A stretch of 64,000 nucleotides of DNA from Malaciobacter pacificus (GCF_004214795.1 NZ_CP035928.1:2232001-2296000); one strand, 5' to 3'; positions 1 through 9,727 are shown, counted from the stretch's first letter. The notes: generated by a model from the letters alone, not told the origin. Numbers and translations: made by a program.

Positions 1-163
1 AATCGAAAGATTATACTACACTCCATTATTCATTATGTCAAGAGCTGCTGGATGGGCTGCTCACGCATTTGAACAAAGAGCAAACAACAGAATTATCAGA
101 CCAAGTTCTGAGTACATTGGTGTAGAGCCAAGAGAATTTGTTGCTTTAGAAGATAGAAAGTAA
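1..163 (+). CDS. prpC: 2-methylcitrate synthase, C-terminal end (partial)
   Basis: Open frame entering from the left edge (first full codon at base 2) and ending at TAA 161-163. The 53 visible residues include MSRAAGWAAHAFEQR and end in VALEDRK, the typical C-terminus of citrate synthase-fold enzymes of the PrpC type. PrpC condenses propionyl-CoA with oxaloacetate to 2-methylcitrate in the cytoplasm. The call over ordinary citrate synthase rests on both the tail and the acnD-prpF genes that follow in the same direction. A 10-bp hairpin lies just after the stop. The N-terminal part and any prpB or prpR are outside the window. Confidence 0.85.
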   Translation, partial: IERLYYTPLFIMSRAAGWAAHAFEQRANNRIIRPSSEYIGVEPREFVALEDRK

Positions 164-188
164 TCTAAACTTATTAAAAAAGAATCTT

Positions 189-212
189 AAATAGTCTCTT
201 TTGAGACTGTTT
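189..212 (+). terminator. Hairpin between prpC and acnD
   Basis: AAATAGTCTC pairs with GAGACTGTTT (one T-G wobble) around a TTTT loop. No clear T tract follows. It may be an attenuator or an RNA-processing or stability element that sets acnD level relative to prpC, rather than a full terminator. Confidence 0.4.
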
Positions 213-319
213 GAGAATATATTAGCGCCACATTACAGTGGATAAATTCCAAACAAATTTTTTCACTGTTGGTAAACAAAATTAGGAAGCAACCTTAAAA
301 TTAAAAAACGGATATAAAT

Positions 320-2917
320 ATGACAAACGAAAAATATCTTAAAGACCTTGATGGTGTAGATGGTGTTAAGTATTATGATGTAAAATCAGCTGTAGAAGAT
401 ATTACTCCTGGTTCATTTGAAAAACTAAACTACACTTCAAGAGTTTTAGCAGAAAACTTAATTAGAAAATGTCCTAGTGAAGATTTAGAAGATTCATTAG
501 TTCAATTAATTGAAAAAAGAACAGACAAAGATTTCCCTTGGTTCCCATCAAGAGTTATTTGTCACGATATCTTAGGATTAACTGCATTTGTTGACCTTGC
601 AGGACTTAGAGAAGCAGTAGCTTCAAAAGGTGGAAACCCAGATAAAGTTAACCCAGTTGTTCCAACTCAATTAATCGTTGACCACTCATTAGCAGTAGAG
701 TGTGGTGGATTTGATCCAGATGCATTCCAAAAGAATAGAGATATCGAAGATAGAAGAAATGCAGATAGATTCCACTTTATTAACTGGACAAAAGAAGCAT
801 TTAATAACGTAGATGTTATTCCTCCAGGTAATGGTATTATGCACCAAATCAACTTAGAGAAAATGTCTCCAGTTGTTCACTTAAATGATGGTATCGCTTC
901 ACCAGATACTTTAGTAGGTACAGATTCACATACTCCTCACGTAGATGCACTTGGTGTAATCGCTGTTGGTGTTGGTGGATTAGAAGCTGAAAACGTAATG
1001 TTAGGAAATCCTTCATATATGAGAGTTCCTGAAATTATTGGTGTTGAAATTGTAGGTGAAAGAAAACCAGGAATTACTGCAACTGATATCGCACTTTCAA
1101 TGACTTCATTCTTAAGAGAAAACAATGTTATCTCTGCATACTTAGAGTTCTTTGGTGAAGGTATTAAGTACCTTAACTTAGGTGATAGAGCTACAATTGC
1201 AAATATGACTCCTGAATATGGAGCATCTGCAGGTATGTTCGCTATTGATGAACAAACTATTTCTTACTTAAGAGTAACAGGTAGAGAAGAGAAACAATGT
1301 CAATTAGTAGAAGCTTACGCAAAAGCTAATGGTTTATGGGCAGATCAATTTGAAAATGCAACTTATGCTAGAACAATTCAATTTGACTTATCTAAAGTAA
1401 CTAGATCTTTAGCAGGACCATCTAAACCTCACAAATTAGTTCCAACTTCTACTTTAAAAGAAGAAGGTATTGTAAAAGAGTGGACTCAAGAAGGTGATTT
1501 AATTCCAGATGGTGGTATCTTAATTGCTGCAATTACATCATGTACAAATACTTCAAACCCAAGAAACGTTATTGCTGCAGGACTTTTAGCTAAAAAAGCA
1601 AACGAGCTTGGATTAACTAGAAAACCATGGGTTAAGTCTTCATTAGCACCAGGTTCAAAAGTTATTGAAGTTTACTTAAAAGAAGCAGGATTATTACCTG
1701 AAATGGAAAAATTAGGATTCGGTGTAGTTGGTTTTGCATGTACTACTTGTAATGGTATGTCAGGTGCTTTAGATCCAAAAATCCAACAAGAAGTTATTGA
1801 TAGAGATATCTATTCTACTGCTGTATTATCAGGTAATAGAAACTTTGATGGTAGAATTCACCCATACGTAAAAGAAGCATTCTTAGCATCTCCTGCATTA
1901 GTTGTTGCTTATGCATTAGCTGGTACTGTTAGATTTGATATTGAAAATGACTCTTTAGGTAAAGATAAAGATGGTAATGACATTAAATTAGCTGATTTAT
2001 GGCCAAGTGATGCTGAGATTGATGCAATTGAAAAAGAGTTTGTTAGACCTGAAATGTATAATGCTATTTATGAGCCAATGTTTGCTAGAGATGGAATTAA
2101 AGGTGTTAAAGCTGAGCCATTCTACAAATGGAATCCAAACTCAACTTATATTCAAAAACCACCATACTGGGAAGATGAATATATGCAAATGCCAGCATTA
2201 AAAGGTATGAGACCATTAGGTGTATTCCCTGATAATATCACTACTGACCACTTATCACCATCAAATGCTATTTTACCTGATTCAGCTTCTGGTGAGTACT
2301 GTATCTCTAAAGGTCTTCCAATTCCTGACCTTAACTCTTATGCAACACACAGAGGGGATCATAATACTGCTTCAAGAGCAACATTAGCAAATCCAAAACT
2401 ATTTAACGAAATGGTTAAAGATGAAAATGGAAATGTTAAACAAGGTTCATTAACTAAGATTATGCCAGAAGGTACTGAATCTAGAATGTGGGAAGCTATT
2501 GAAACATACAACAATAGAAAACAACCACTTATTATCATCGCTGGTACTAACTATGGTCAAGGATCTTCTAGAGACTGGGCAGCTAAAGGTGTTAGACTTG
2601 CAGGTGTTGAAGTATTAATTGCTGAGTCAATTGAAAGAATTCACAGAACTAACTTAGTTGGAATGGGTGTATTACCATTACAATTCAAAGATGGTGAAAC
2701 TAGATTTACTTACGATATTGATGGTTCTGAAGTATTTGATATCGAAGGTGAAATCACTCCTAGATGTGACTTAACTGTTGTTATGACTAGAGCAAATGGT
2801 GAAGTTGTTAAATTCGATGTTTTATGTAGATTAGATACTTCTGCTGAAGTTGATGTTTACAAAAACGGTGGTATTTTACAAAAATTCGCTAAAGATGTTG
2901 TTGCATCAGGAAACTAA
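320..2917 (+). CDS. acnD: Fe-S-dependent 2-methylcitrate dehydratase AcnD
   Basis: 865-residue aconitase-superfamily protein that dehydrates 2-methylcitrate in the methylcitrate cycle; in known systems it works with PrpF, which is encoded next. Cluster cysteines are visible at C408 (ITSCTNTSNP) and C474/C477 (FACTTCNGMSG). The C-terminal swivel domain carries GTNYGQGSSRDWAAKG. Length agrees with AcnD; PrpD, the iron-free alternative, is unrelated and much shorter. The ATG follows a weak GGAT-type ribosome site. The gene uses many C-ending codons (TTC, AAC, CAC) compared with its neighbours, suggesting strong expression. AcnA-type aconitase is the main alternative, but prpC and prpF context favours AcnD. 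Confidence 0.93.
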   Translation: MTNEKYLKDLDGVDGVKYYDVKSAVEDITPGSFEKLNYTSRVLAENLIRKCPSEDLEDSLVQLIEKRTDKDFPWFPSRVICHDILGLTAFVDLAGLREAVASKGGNPDKVNPVVPTQLIVDHSLAVECGGFDPDAFQKNRDIEDRRNADRFHFINWTKEAFNNVDVIPPGNGIMHQINLEKMSPVVHLNDGIASPDTLVGTDSHTPHVDALGVIAVGVGGLEAENVMLGNPSYMRVPEIIGVEIVGERKPGITATDIALSMTSFLRENNVISAYLEFFGEGIKYLNLGDRATIANMTPEYGASAGMFAIDEQTISYLRVTGREEKQCQLVEAYAKANGLWADQFENATYARTIQFDLSKVTRSLAGPSKPHKLVPTSTLKEEGIVKEWTQEGDLIPDGGILIAAITSCTNTSNPRNVIAAGLLAKKANELGLTRKPWVKSSLAPGSKVIEVYLKEAGLLPEMEKLGFGVVGFACTTCNGMSGALDPKIQQEVIDRDIYSTAVLSGNRNFDGRIHPYVKEAFLASPALVVAYALAGTVRFDIENDSLGKDKDGNDIKLADLWPSDAEIDAIEKEFVRPEMYNAIYEPMFARDGIKGVKAEPFYKWNPNSTYIQKPPYWEDEYMQMPALKGMRPLGVFPDNITTDHLSPSNAILPDSASGEYCISKGLPIPDLNSYATHRGDHNTASRATLANPKLFNEMVKDENGNVKQGSLTKIMPEGTESRMWEAIETYNNRKQPLIIIAGTNYGQGSSRDWAAKGVRLAGVEVLIAESIERIHRTNLVGMGVLPLQFKDGETRFTYDIDGSEVFDIEGEITPRCDLTVVMTRANGEVVKFDVLCRLDTSAEVDVYKNGGILQKFAKDVVASGN

Positions 2918-3023
2918 TCCAAACTAACATCTTAAATTTTAAGGGCAAATGCCCTTAAAATATTTGTTAAAGAAATCAAAAGATTTTTTTAACGAATATT
3001 TATTTAAAACAAGGAGAAAACAC

Positions 3024-4202
3024 ATGGCTTATCAACCACAGTTTAAAGTTAAAGCTACATATATGAGAGGTGGTACTTCTAAAGGTACTTTCTTTAATAT
3101 TGCCGATTTACCAAAAGAGGCTCAAGAAAATCCAGCAAAAAGAGATAAATTACTTCAAAGAATTGTTGGTTCTCCTGATGTTTATAAAAAACAAATGGAT
3201 GGAATGGGGGGAGCTTCTTCATCTACTTCTAAAGCTATTTTAGTAGGAAAATCTAATGTTCCAAATCATGATGTAGATTACTACTTCTGTCAAGTTGCAA
3301 TTGACAAAGATTTTGTTGATATGAGTGGAAACTGTGGAAACCTAAGCTCAGCTGTTGGACCTTTTGCTATTCATGAAGGTTTAGTTGATAATGTTCCTGA
3401 AAATGGAGTTTGTTGTGTAAGAATTTGGCAAGCAAACATCAAAAAAACTATTCTTTGTTATGTAACAATGGAAAATGGGATGGTTAAAGAAATGGGTGAT
3501 TATGAAATTGATGGTGTTGCTTTCCCAGCTGAAGAAATTGTATTAGAGTTTGTTGAGCCAGTTGATCCAAGCGAAGAGTTGTTCCCAACAGGAAATCTTG
3601 TAGATGATTTAGAAGTTGAAGGAGTTGGAACTCTTAAAGCTACAATGATAACGGCTGGTATTCCAACTGTATTTGTAAATGCTGAAGAGATTGGATACAA
3701 AGGAACTGAGCTTCAAGGTGACATCAATTCTGATACAGAAGCATTAGAAAAATTTGAAAAAATCAGAATTGCAGGTGCTTTAAAAATGGGTGTTATGAAA
3801 GATGCAAGTGATGCATTAACTCAACAACACACACCAAAAATTGCATTTGTATCTCCTGCACAAGACTTTATAACATCTTCTGGTAAAGAAGTAAAAGCAA
3901 GTGAGATGGATTTACATGTAAGAGCATTATCTATGCAACAATTACACCACGCTATGATGGGAACTGCTTCTGTTGCTATTGGTGTTGCAGGTTCAATCCC
4001 AGGAACTTTAGTTAATCTTGCTGCTGGTGGTGGTGAGAGAGATACTGTAACATTTGGACATCCAAGTGGTGCTATTAAAGTAGGTGCTACTATTTCTAAA
4101 GATGGTGATAAATATGTGGTTGAAAAAGCTTCTATGAGTAGAAGTGCAAGAATTATCATGGATGGAAATGTACATGTTCCAGCTGGTACAATGGATATAT
4201 AA
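3024..4202 (+). CDS. prpF: 2-methylaconitate cis-trans isomerase PrpF
   Basis: 392 residues from ATG 3024, which has AAGGAG nine bases upstream; the frame is open from 2949, but the extra 25 residues look untranslated and that start has no good ribosome site. The protein begins YQPQFKVKATYMRGGTSKG, the PrpF signature, and has the duplicated diaminopimelate-epimerase-like fold of the family, with DMSGNCGNLSSAVGPFA and a C-terminal GHPSGAIKVG segment. In the AcnD pathway PrpF isomerises the 2-methylaconitate product so that it can be rehydrated to 2-methylisocitrate. It ends the prpC-acnD-prpF run and is followed by a strong hairpin. Confidence 0.93.
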   Translation: MAYQPQFKVKATYMRGGTSKGTFFNIADLPKEAQENPAKRDKLLQRIVGSPDVYKKQMDGMGGASSSTSKAILVGKSNVPNHDVDYYFCQVAIDKDFVDMSGNCGNLSSAVGPFAIHEGLVDNVPENGVCCVRIWQANIKKTILCYVTMENGMVKEMGDYEIDGVAFPAEEIVLEFVEPVDPSEELFPTGNLVDDLEVEGVGTLKATMITAGIPTVFVNAEEIGYKGTELQGDINSDTEALEKFEKIRIAGALKMGVMKDASDALTQQHTPKIAFVSPAQDFITSSGKEVKASEMDLHVRALSMQQLHHAMMGTASVAIGVAGSIPGTLVNLAAGGGERDTVTFGHPSGAIKVGATISKDGDKYVVEKASMSRSARIIMDGNVHVPAGTMDI

Positions 4203-4223
4203 TAATTAAATAATTATTTTACA

Positions 4224-4255
4224 TTAATTACCCTAATTAAATTTAGGGTAATTAA
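4224..4255 (+). terminator. Terminator-like hairpin after prpF
   Basis: Perfect 13-bp stem TTAATTACCCTAA / TTAGGGTAATTAA with a six-base loop, 21 bases after the prpF stop. Only a short pyrimidine tail follows, so it may also stabilise the mRNA 3' end. Confidence 0.6.
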
Positions 4256-4312
4256 ACCTTATATCAAATAAAATTAGATAACATAATGTAATTTTTTATT
4301 AAAGAGATTACA

Positions 4313-5200
4313 TTGATTAATACTGACTTTAACAATTATAAAATACTTCTATCACTAGTAGACTCAACTTCAAGAAAAATAGGAAAAGATTTCATTAAAA
4401 CAACAGCATTGGAGATAAAAAAAATATTTAATGCAAAAGAAATAACAATTACAAAAGATGACTTAAAAAAAACACAGAATATTTTTTCCACAACTTATAA
4501 TTTTAAAAAAACAAATGAATATTTATCTAAAATACCCATAGTAGATCAAAATAATAATACCATTGGAAATATTAATATTTTTAGCTTAAGTAAATTATCA
4601 ATAAAAAAAGATTTATTTGAAACTCTTATGATTTTTGCTAAAAGAATTGCAACTGAGATAAAAAGGATTCAATTAGAAAATGAAAATATAATTATTAGTA
4701 AACAATTAGAAAAGCTATCAATAACAGATGGGTTAACTACACTATATAATAGAAGATATTTTCAAAAAGTTTGTTCAGATATTTTTGAACAAATAAAAAA
4801 AGATAAAATCAAAGCAACACTTGCTTATATTGATATTGATAATTTTAAAACTATTAATGATACATTTGGACATAATGATGGAGATATTGTTTTAAAAAAA
4901 TTTGCAGCTATTTTACAAAATCATTCAAGAAAAGCAATTGATTATATTTTTAGACTAGGTGGTGAAGAGTTTTGTATTATTAGTTTAAATACACCTATAA
5001 ACTATTCATATGAATATCTTGCAAGAATTATGAATAAAACAATTGAAGAGTTTAATACAACAAAATATGGTGAAATCACATTAAGTATTGGATTAGTTGA
5101 ATTTGATAAAAAGTTTGAAAACTATTCTGATATTGTTAATCTAGCTGATAAAAAGATGTATAGAGCTAAAAAAGCAGGAAAAAATGCTATAGTAAAATAG
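4313..5200 (+). CDS. GGDEF-domain diguanylate cyclase
   Basis: 295-residue soluble protein. Residues 1-130 look like a small sensor (GAF-like, unassigned) with a helical linker; residues about 135-295 are a GGDEF domain with the active-site motif GGEEF at 216-220 and the usual DGLTTLYNRRYF entry. The five-residue-upstream inhibitory site RxxD reads KAID, so product feedback at the I-site is probably lost. It should make cyclic di-GMP from GTP. The first codon is TTG at 4313 with an AAAGAGA-like ribosome site; no ATG lies near. It stands alone after the prp genes and is convergent with the hydrolase gene. Confidence 0.88.
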   Translation: MINTDFNNYKILLSLVDSTSRKIGKDFIKTTALEIKKIFNAKEITITKDDLKKTQNIFSTTYNFKKTNEYLSKIPIVDQNNNTIGNINIFSLSKLSIKKDLFETLMIFAKRIATEIKRIQLENENIIISKQLEKLSITDGLTTLYNRRYFQKVCSDIFEQIKKDKIKATLAYIDIDNFKTINDTFGHNDGDIVLKKFAAILQNHSRKAIDYIFRLGGEEFCIISLNTPINYSYEYLARIMNKTIEEFNTTKYGEITLSIGLVEFDKKFENYSDIVNLADKKMYRAKKAGKNAIVK

Positions 5201-5208
5201 AAAAAATT

Positions 5209-5751
5209 CTATTTTACTAATGAAGAAATAGTTTTAAATACTGGATTTTTAGCATTTAATGTTAATTCAAATAAAATTGATTCATATGTTGTTGGTACAA
5301 CTCCTGCTTGAATTAATCTTTGAATTGCCATATCCGTATCACTTTGTTTTCTTGAAGTAACACAATCAGTTACTAAAACTGGTGTTAAACCTGCATCTAA
5401 TAAGTCAATACAAGTTTGTAAAACACAAACATGTGTCTCAATTCCAGCGACAATTACATATTTTTTTCCAGCATTTTTAATAGCATCCATTGTTGGTTCA
5501 TTTTTACAACAAGAAAAAGTAGTTTTTTCAAAATGTGGGTCTTCTTGAACTAACTCTTTTAACGATGGAATTGTTTCACCAATACCTTTTTTATATTGTT
5601 CATTAACTATAAATGGAACTTCTAAAACCTTTAAACCCTTTACTAAAGTTAGTAAATTCTTTTCAATTTGCTCATTATTTATAACATGAGGGAATAATCT
5701 CTCTTGTACATCAACTAAACAAAATAGTGTATCTTCAACATTAATTCTCAT
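5209..5751 (-). CDS. Isochorismatase-family cysteine hydrolase
   Basis: 180-residue alpha/beta hydrolase of the isochorismatase/nicotinamidase superfamily. The catalytic triad is visible: D14 (LVDVQE), K76 (FEKTTFS) and C109 (ETHVCVLQT), with the cis-peptide segment VAGIETHVC. It lacks a zinc-binding nicotinamidase pattern that I can recognise and is closer to the YcaC-type hydrolases of unknown substrate. It is the last gene of a minus-strand run after hemC (22-bp gap), so it is probably cotranscribed, although no link to haem synthesis is evident. Substrate unknown. Confidence 0.85.
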   Translation of the reverse strand: MRINVEDTLFCLVDVQERLFPHVINNEQIEKNLLTLVKGLKVLEVPFIVNEQYKKGIGETIPSLKELVQEDPHFEKTTFSCCKNEPTMDAIKNAGKKYVIVAGIETHVCVLQTCIDLLDAGLTPVLVTDCVTSRKQSDTDMAIQRLIQAGVVPTTYESILFELTLNAKNPVFKTISSLVK

Positions 5752-5773
5752 AAATCTCTCCTTATATATGAAT

Positions 5774-6712
5774 TTATTTAAAAGCTATTTCTTCTGCTCT
5801 TGCAAGTAACTCTTTTGCACCTTGGTCAATAAATACTTGTGCTAGATTTTGTCCAATATTTTCATAATTATCAATACTTGCAGTTATATCTTCACTAATA
5901 GTTTCACTACCATCAGGCATTCCTACAATTGCTTGAACTCTAATTGATTTATCATCAATAATAGTTGCTTTTACTCCAATTGGAACTTGACAACCACCTT
6001 CTAATGTTCTTACAAATGCTCTTTCAACTGTTGATTCAATTACAGCATTTTTGTCATTTAAGAAAGATAATAACTCAACTAACTGCGGATTATCTAAAGT
6101 CTCAATACCAAGTGTTGCTTGTCCCATAGAAGGAATCATAATATCAGTACTAATTGGTACGAAATATTTAACTTCATCCTCAATTTGAAGTTTTTGAACA
6201 CCAGTTGCAGCTAAAATAATTGCATCATACTCACCAGCTTTTAACTTAGCAATTCTTGTATTAATATTACCTCTTAAATCTTTTAATTCAATATCAGGTC
6301 TTTGAAGCATAATCTCAAGTCTTCTTCTTAAACTTGTAGTTCCAACCACTGCACCTTTTGGTAAATCTTCAAAAGATGAATACTTTTCACTTAAAAGTGC
6401 ATCTCTTGGGTCAAATCTTTTTGTAAGTGCTGCTAATACAAAGCCCTCTTCAAACTCAACTGGAACATCTTTTAAACTATGTACTGCAATATCTGCTTCT
6501 TTATTTAATAAAGCAATTTCAAGCTCTTTTGTAAATAGCCCTTTACCTCCAATTTTAGCCAATGGTACATCTAAAATCTTATCTGCTTTAGTTGAAAAAG
6601 TTTTTAATTCAACTTCCATATTTGGGTATTGTTCTTGAAGTCTTGCTTTTATATATTCACTTTGCCATAAGGCTAATTTACTCTGTCTTGTTGCAATTAC
6701 TAGTTTATCCAT
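5774..6712 (-). CDS. hemC: Hydroxymethylbilane synthase (porphobilinogen deaminase)
   Basis: 312 residues, the normal length. The enzyme polymerises four porphobilinogens to hydroxymethylbilane in haem synthesis. Diagnostic segments are ATRQSKLALWQSEYIK at the N-terminus, HSLKDVP, GTTSLRRR, DLRGNINTRIAKL and EGGCQVPIG, in which C241 attaches the dipyrromethane cofactor. The ATG has GAGGAAA just upstream. It follows the DsbA/DsbC-like gene by 12 bp, in the same direction, so the two are likely transcribed together. Confidence 0.97.
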   Translation of the reverse strand: MDKLVIATRQSKLALWQSEYIKARLQEQYPNMEVELKTFSTKADKILDVPLAKIGGKGLFTKELEIALLNKEADIAVHSLKDVPVEFEEGFVLAALTKRFDPRDALLSEKYSSFEDLPKGAVVGTTSLRRRLEIMLQRPDIELKDLRGNINTRIAKLKAGEYDAIILAATGVQKLQIEDEVKYFVPISTDIMIPSMGQATLGIETLDNPQLVELLSFLNDKNAVIESTVERAFVRTLEGGCQVPIGVKATIIDDKSIRVQAIVGMPDGSETISEDITASIDNYENIGQNLAQVFIDQGAKELLARAEEIAFK

Positions 6713-6724
6713 TTTTCCTCTTTT

Positions 6725-7558
6725 TTATTTATTTCCAAGTTCTAAAAATTTAACTTTCATAGTATCTTTTATACCATTTACAAAAATTGTAGGTGTTCCT
6801 TGAACCATAACATCCTCACCCATTTTCATATCATTTTTAATTAAGTCTTGAACCTTTTTATCTTGAATTTCACTCAATTTAATATCTGTTTTAAATTCAC
6901 TGTTAAACGCTTCTAAGATTTTCTTTTCATCCGTTGTTTTACTTGTGAAATATTTATCCCAATCAGCTTTATAAGTTTTTAACTCAACATCTTTCATTCC
7001 CTTATGCTTTGCTACATCCATTATTTTTGATAAAGGACCTGCTGCTGGGTGTAATCTTAATAATGGGAAATGATAGTAATATAAAGCAATTGAATCAGCA
7101 TTTTTATTTACATGATTAATTACATCTGGTATATAGTCCATACAAAATGGACATAGTGGGTCTGAGAATACAACAATTTTATCTTTGGCATTGTGATTAC
7201 CAGCAATTAACTTTGATTTATCATAATATTTAGAAGTTAAGTTTGGTGTAACTAAATCTTTTAAAGATTTACCATTTTTTGAATCAATTAAATCTAAAGC
7301 TATATATCTACCATCAGAAAAAACTATATCTTTTGCATTTACGTCTTTTTCTCCTACTTTAGCTTTAACATCTAAAATATAACCATTCCAACCCGAAATT
7401 GGTAACTCTTTTTTAGTATTAATTGTGATTTCTTCAACTTTTACATTAGGATTTTGAGAAATTCTATTTTTTTCAAATTCTATTACATTTTTATCATTTG
7501 CAACTAATGCTGTTGCAAGTAAAGTACTAAGAGTTAGTAACTTTGAAACTTTATTCAT
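6725..7558 (-). CDS. Periplasmic thiol-disulfide oxidoreductase, DsbA/DsbC-like
   Basis: 277 residues with a signal peptide (about residues 1-20, ending ATALVAND). Residues 30-110 form an N-terminal region of the kind found in DsbC/DsbG-like proteins, and residues about 125-277 a thioredoxin fold with the redox pair C136-P-F-C139 and the cis-proline loop GTPTIFVNG. It probably oxidises or isomerises disulfides in exported proteins. The long N-terminal part resembles the dimeric HP0231-type Dsb proteins of Campylobacterota, but I cannot decide between oxidase and isomerase from sequence. AAGGAA precedes the ATG. It lies between dnaX and hemC on the same strand. Confidence 0.82.
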   Translation of the reverse strand: MNKVSKLLTLSTLLATALVANDKNVIEFEKNRISQNPNVKVEEITINTKKELPISGWNGYILDVKAKVGEKDVNAKDIVFSDGRYIALDLIDSKNGKSLKDLVTPNLTSKYYDKSKLIAGNHNAKDKIVVFSDPLCPFCMDYIPDVINHVNKNADSIALYYYHFPLLRLHPAAGPLSKIMDVAKHKGMKDVELKTYKADWDKYFTSKTTDEKKILEAFNSEFKTDIKLSEIQDKKVQDLIKNDMKMGEDVMVQGTPTIFVNGIKDTMKVKFLELGNK

Positions 7559-7624
7559 ATTTATATTCCTTCTTTGAATTTAATCAATAGTTTATCGATT
7601 TTCAATTAATAAAAAGTTAATAAT

Positions 7625-9727
7625 TTAACTTCTTGTTTTAACTGTAATCTTTCTGACATCAAGTAACTCTTTAGCTTTGTCAAGCATTTTTGAATTTATA
7701 ATATCATTAAGCTCTAGTTCTCTTTGAGATAGAGTTGGATTAGAAGTTTTTTGCATATCAGCAACACAACCTGAACCAACTTCAATATCTTCAATCATAG
7801 AACCACTATCATTGGAATTATTTTCATCATAACTTTTATCTTTTGATGAATCATCAACTTTTAATTCAGTTTTTTTCTCTTCTAATACGGAGGGTTCTTC
7901 CTTTTTAAAGTCTAGTTCAATATCATGACCAAAAGTATCAAGTGCAAATGTTTTAATTACACCAAAATGTTTATATAAAAATTTTCTATCATCATCTTGG
8001 GCATATGAAATAATATTTAATTTTCTATTTTCAAAACCATTATATATAAAGTTTTTTTCAAAACACTCTCCAAGGGCAAAATCTCTATCATAAATCTTTG
8101 CAGTTAATTGCTCATATAACTCAAGTGAAGGATCATCTTCAAAACTTTCAAGTGCCACAACTTCAATTTCTTCATTATGATTTACTTTCACTTGTTGTTC
8201 CATTGGCTCTTGAACTAATTCATTTGAATTCACTTCAGCCTCTTTTTCTAGTTTCTCTTCTACTTTTTCTTCAAGTTTTGGCTCAATATTTTCTACTAAT
8301 TGTTCTACTGGCTTTTCTTGTGTTAATTTATCTTGTGTAGGTTCTTCATCAAAAGGTGTAGCATCAAATGGAGTTGAAAAGTCATTTCTTGGTTCTTCTT
8401 TTTGAGGAGCTTGTATTAATTGTTCCTCTTCAAAAGGATTAACAGTTTCAATTGCATCAACAACTCCTAAATCAATCACACTTTCAGCCATTGCTAAATC
8501 TGCCTCAGTTGGTTCTTCTATTTTTGTTTCATGCTCAATTGGAGCTTTAATTTCTTCTTTTACGAAAGGTGTTGGCTCAATCTCTTTTTGTACATTTGGA
8601 GTAGATTCTTGAACCGTAGGAGTTACACTTGGAGTAATAACTGTTGTAGTTTCTTTTACAGATATATTTTGTACTTGATTTATGATATCATCAATAGTTT
8701 TTATATTTGTTGCTTCAACAAGTTTCATTAATGTTAATAATAATACAAATCCACTATCAGAATTTATTGATAATAAATGTTTTGCATCACTTAAAACTCT
8801 AAAAAATCTATCAAATAGTAATAAATCAAATCTCGGGTCTTTACTTAGCATTTTATCTTTTAAGTAAATAGTCATTTCATCACAAATTTGAGAAACTTCA
8901 TAAACCTCTAACTCTTTTAAAATTGGATTGATATCACCTTTATTTAATACAACAGAGAAAATATTATCCATAACTGTAGGATCAATAAGTCCAAGCATAT
9001 CAACTACACTTGAAGTTGTAATTCTTGCTTTTGAGAAAATTATTGCTTGGTCTAATAATGTTAAAGTATCCCTTAAACTTCCTTGTCCTGTTCTTGCTAA
9101 TATTTCTAATGCATCTTTATCAAAATCAATATTCTCTTCATTTAATATATGAGATAAATGATGGATTACGTCATTTTGTGCAATTTTATTAAATCTAAAG
9201 TGTTGAGTTCTACTTAAAATCGTTGCTGGTAATTTTAATGGATCAGTTGTTGCTAAAATAAATTTAACAAATCCAGGAGGTTCTTCTAAAGTTTTTAATA
9301 AAGCATTAAAAGCTTGAGTAGTAAGCATATGAACTTCATCGATAATAAATACTTTAAATCTAGCACTACTTGGTTTATATTTTGTATGTTCAATTAAATC
9401 TTTAATATCATCAATACCTCTATTTGAAGCAGCATCCATTTCTATAATATCAAGGTGTCTATTTGAATTTGCACTAACACAATTATCACAAACCTCGCAA
9501 GGTTTTGAAGTAGGTCCATTTGTACATAAAAGTGCTTTCGCCATAATTCTAGCTGTACTTGTTTTACCACTTCCTCTAAGTCCACTAAAAAGGTAAGCAT
9601 GAGAAAGTCTACTTGAATCAAGAGCTAAGGATAAAGTTTGAGAAACCGTACTTTGACCTACCAAATCTTCAAACCTTTTTGGTCTATACTTTAAAGCTAA
9701 AACTCTTTTTTCAATTTGTTCACTCAT
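7625..9727 (-). CDS. dnaX: DNA polymerase III gamma/tau subunit
   Basis: 700-residue clamp-loader ATPase. Walker A is GLRGSGKT (49-56), four zinc-site cysteines are at C68, C77, C80 and C83, and the Walker B segment is FIIDEVHML, followed by the Sensor 1-like ATTDPLKLP. After about residue 370 a long acidic, low-complexity linker rich in E, P, Q and V runs to about residue 545, then a short folded C-terminal region contacts the polymerase in known tau subunits. The start overlaps the murI stop by four bases (ATGA), implying coupled translation. I see no convincing programmed frameshift signal for a separate gamma form. Confidence 0.95.
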   Translation of the reverse strand: MSEQIEKRVLALKYRPKRFEDLVGQSTVSQTLSLALDSSRLSHAYLFSGLRGSGKTSTARIMAKALLCTNGPTSKPCEVCDNCVSANSNRHLDIIEMDAASNRGIDDIKDLIEHTKYKPSSARFKVFIIDEVHMLTTQAFNALLKTLEEPPGFVKFILATTDPLKLPATILSRTQHFRFNKIAQNDVIHHLSHILNEENIDFDKDALEILARTGQGSLRDTLTLLDQAIIFSKARITTSSVVDMLGLIDPTVMDNIFSVVLNKGDINPILKELEVYEVSQICDEMTIYLKDKMLSKDPRFDLLLFDRFFRVLSDAKHLLSINSDSGFVLLLTLMKLVEATNIKTIDDIINQVQNISVKETTTVITPSVTPTVQESTPNVQKEIEPTPFVKEEIKAPIEHETKIEEPTEADLAMAESVIDLGVVDAIETVNPFEEEQLIQAPQKEEPRNDFSTPFDATPFDEEPTQDKLTQEKPVEQLVENIEPKLEEKVEEKLEKEAEVNSNELVQEPMEQQVKVNHNEEIEVVALESFEDDPSLELYEQLTAKIYDRDFALGECFEKNFIYNGFENRKLNIISYAQDDDRKFLYKHFGVIKTFALDTFGHDIELDFKKEEPSVLEEKKTELKVDDSSKDKSYDENNSNDSGSMIEDIEVGSGCVADMQKTSNPTLSQRELELNDIINSKMLDKAKELLDVRKITVKTRS

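Noticed and set aside
2949-3023. A longer PrpF N-terminus
   Set aside because: No ribosome site, unlike any PrpF start; AAGGAG before ATG 3024 decides it.
7860-7885. Run of seven A on the dnaX coding strand as a programmed frameshift site
   Set aside because: It lies far into the C-terminal region, where a shift would not create a gamma-like truncated form, and no stem-loop or Shine-Dalgarno stimulator is seen.
8098-9152. Open frames on the plus strand opposite dnaX
   Set aside because: They mirror the repetitive acidic linker and low-complexity codons of dnaX and have no ribosome sites or family resemblance.
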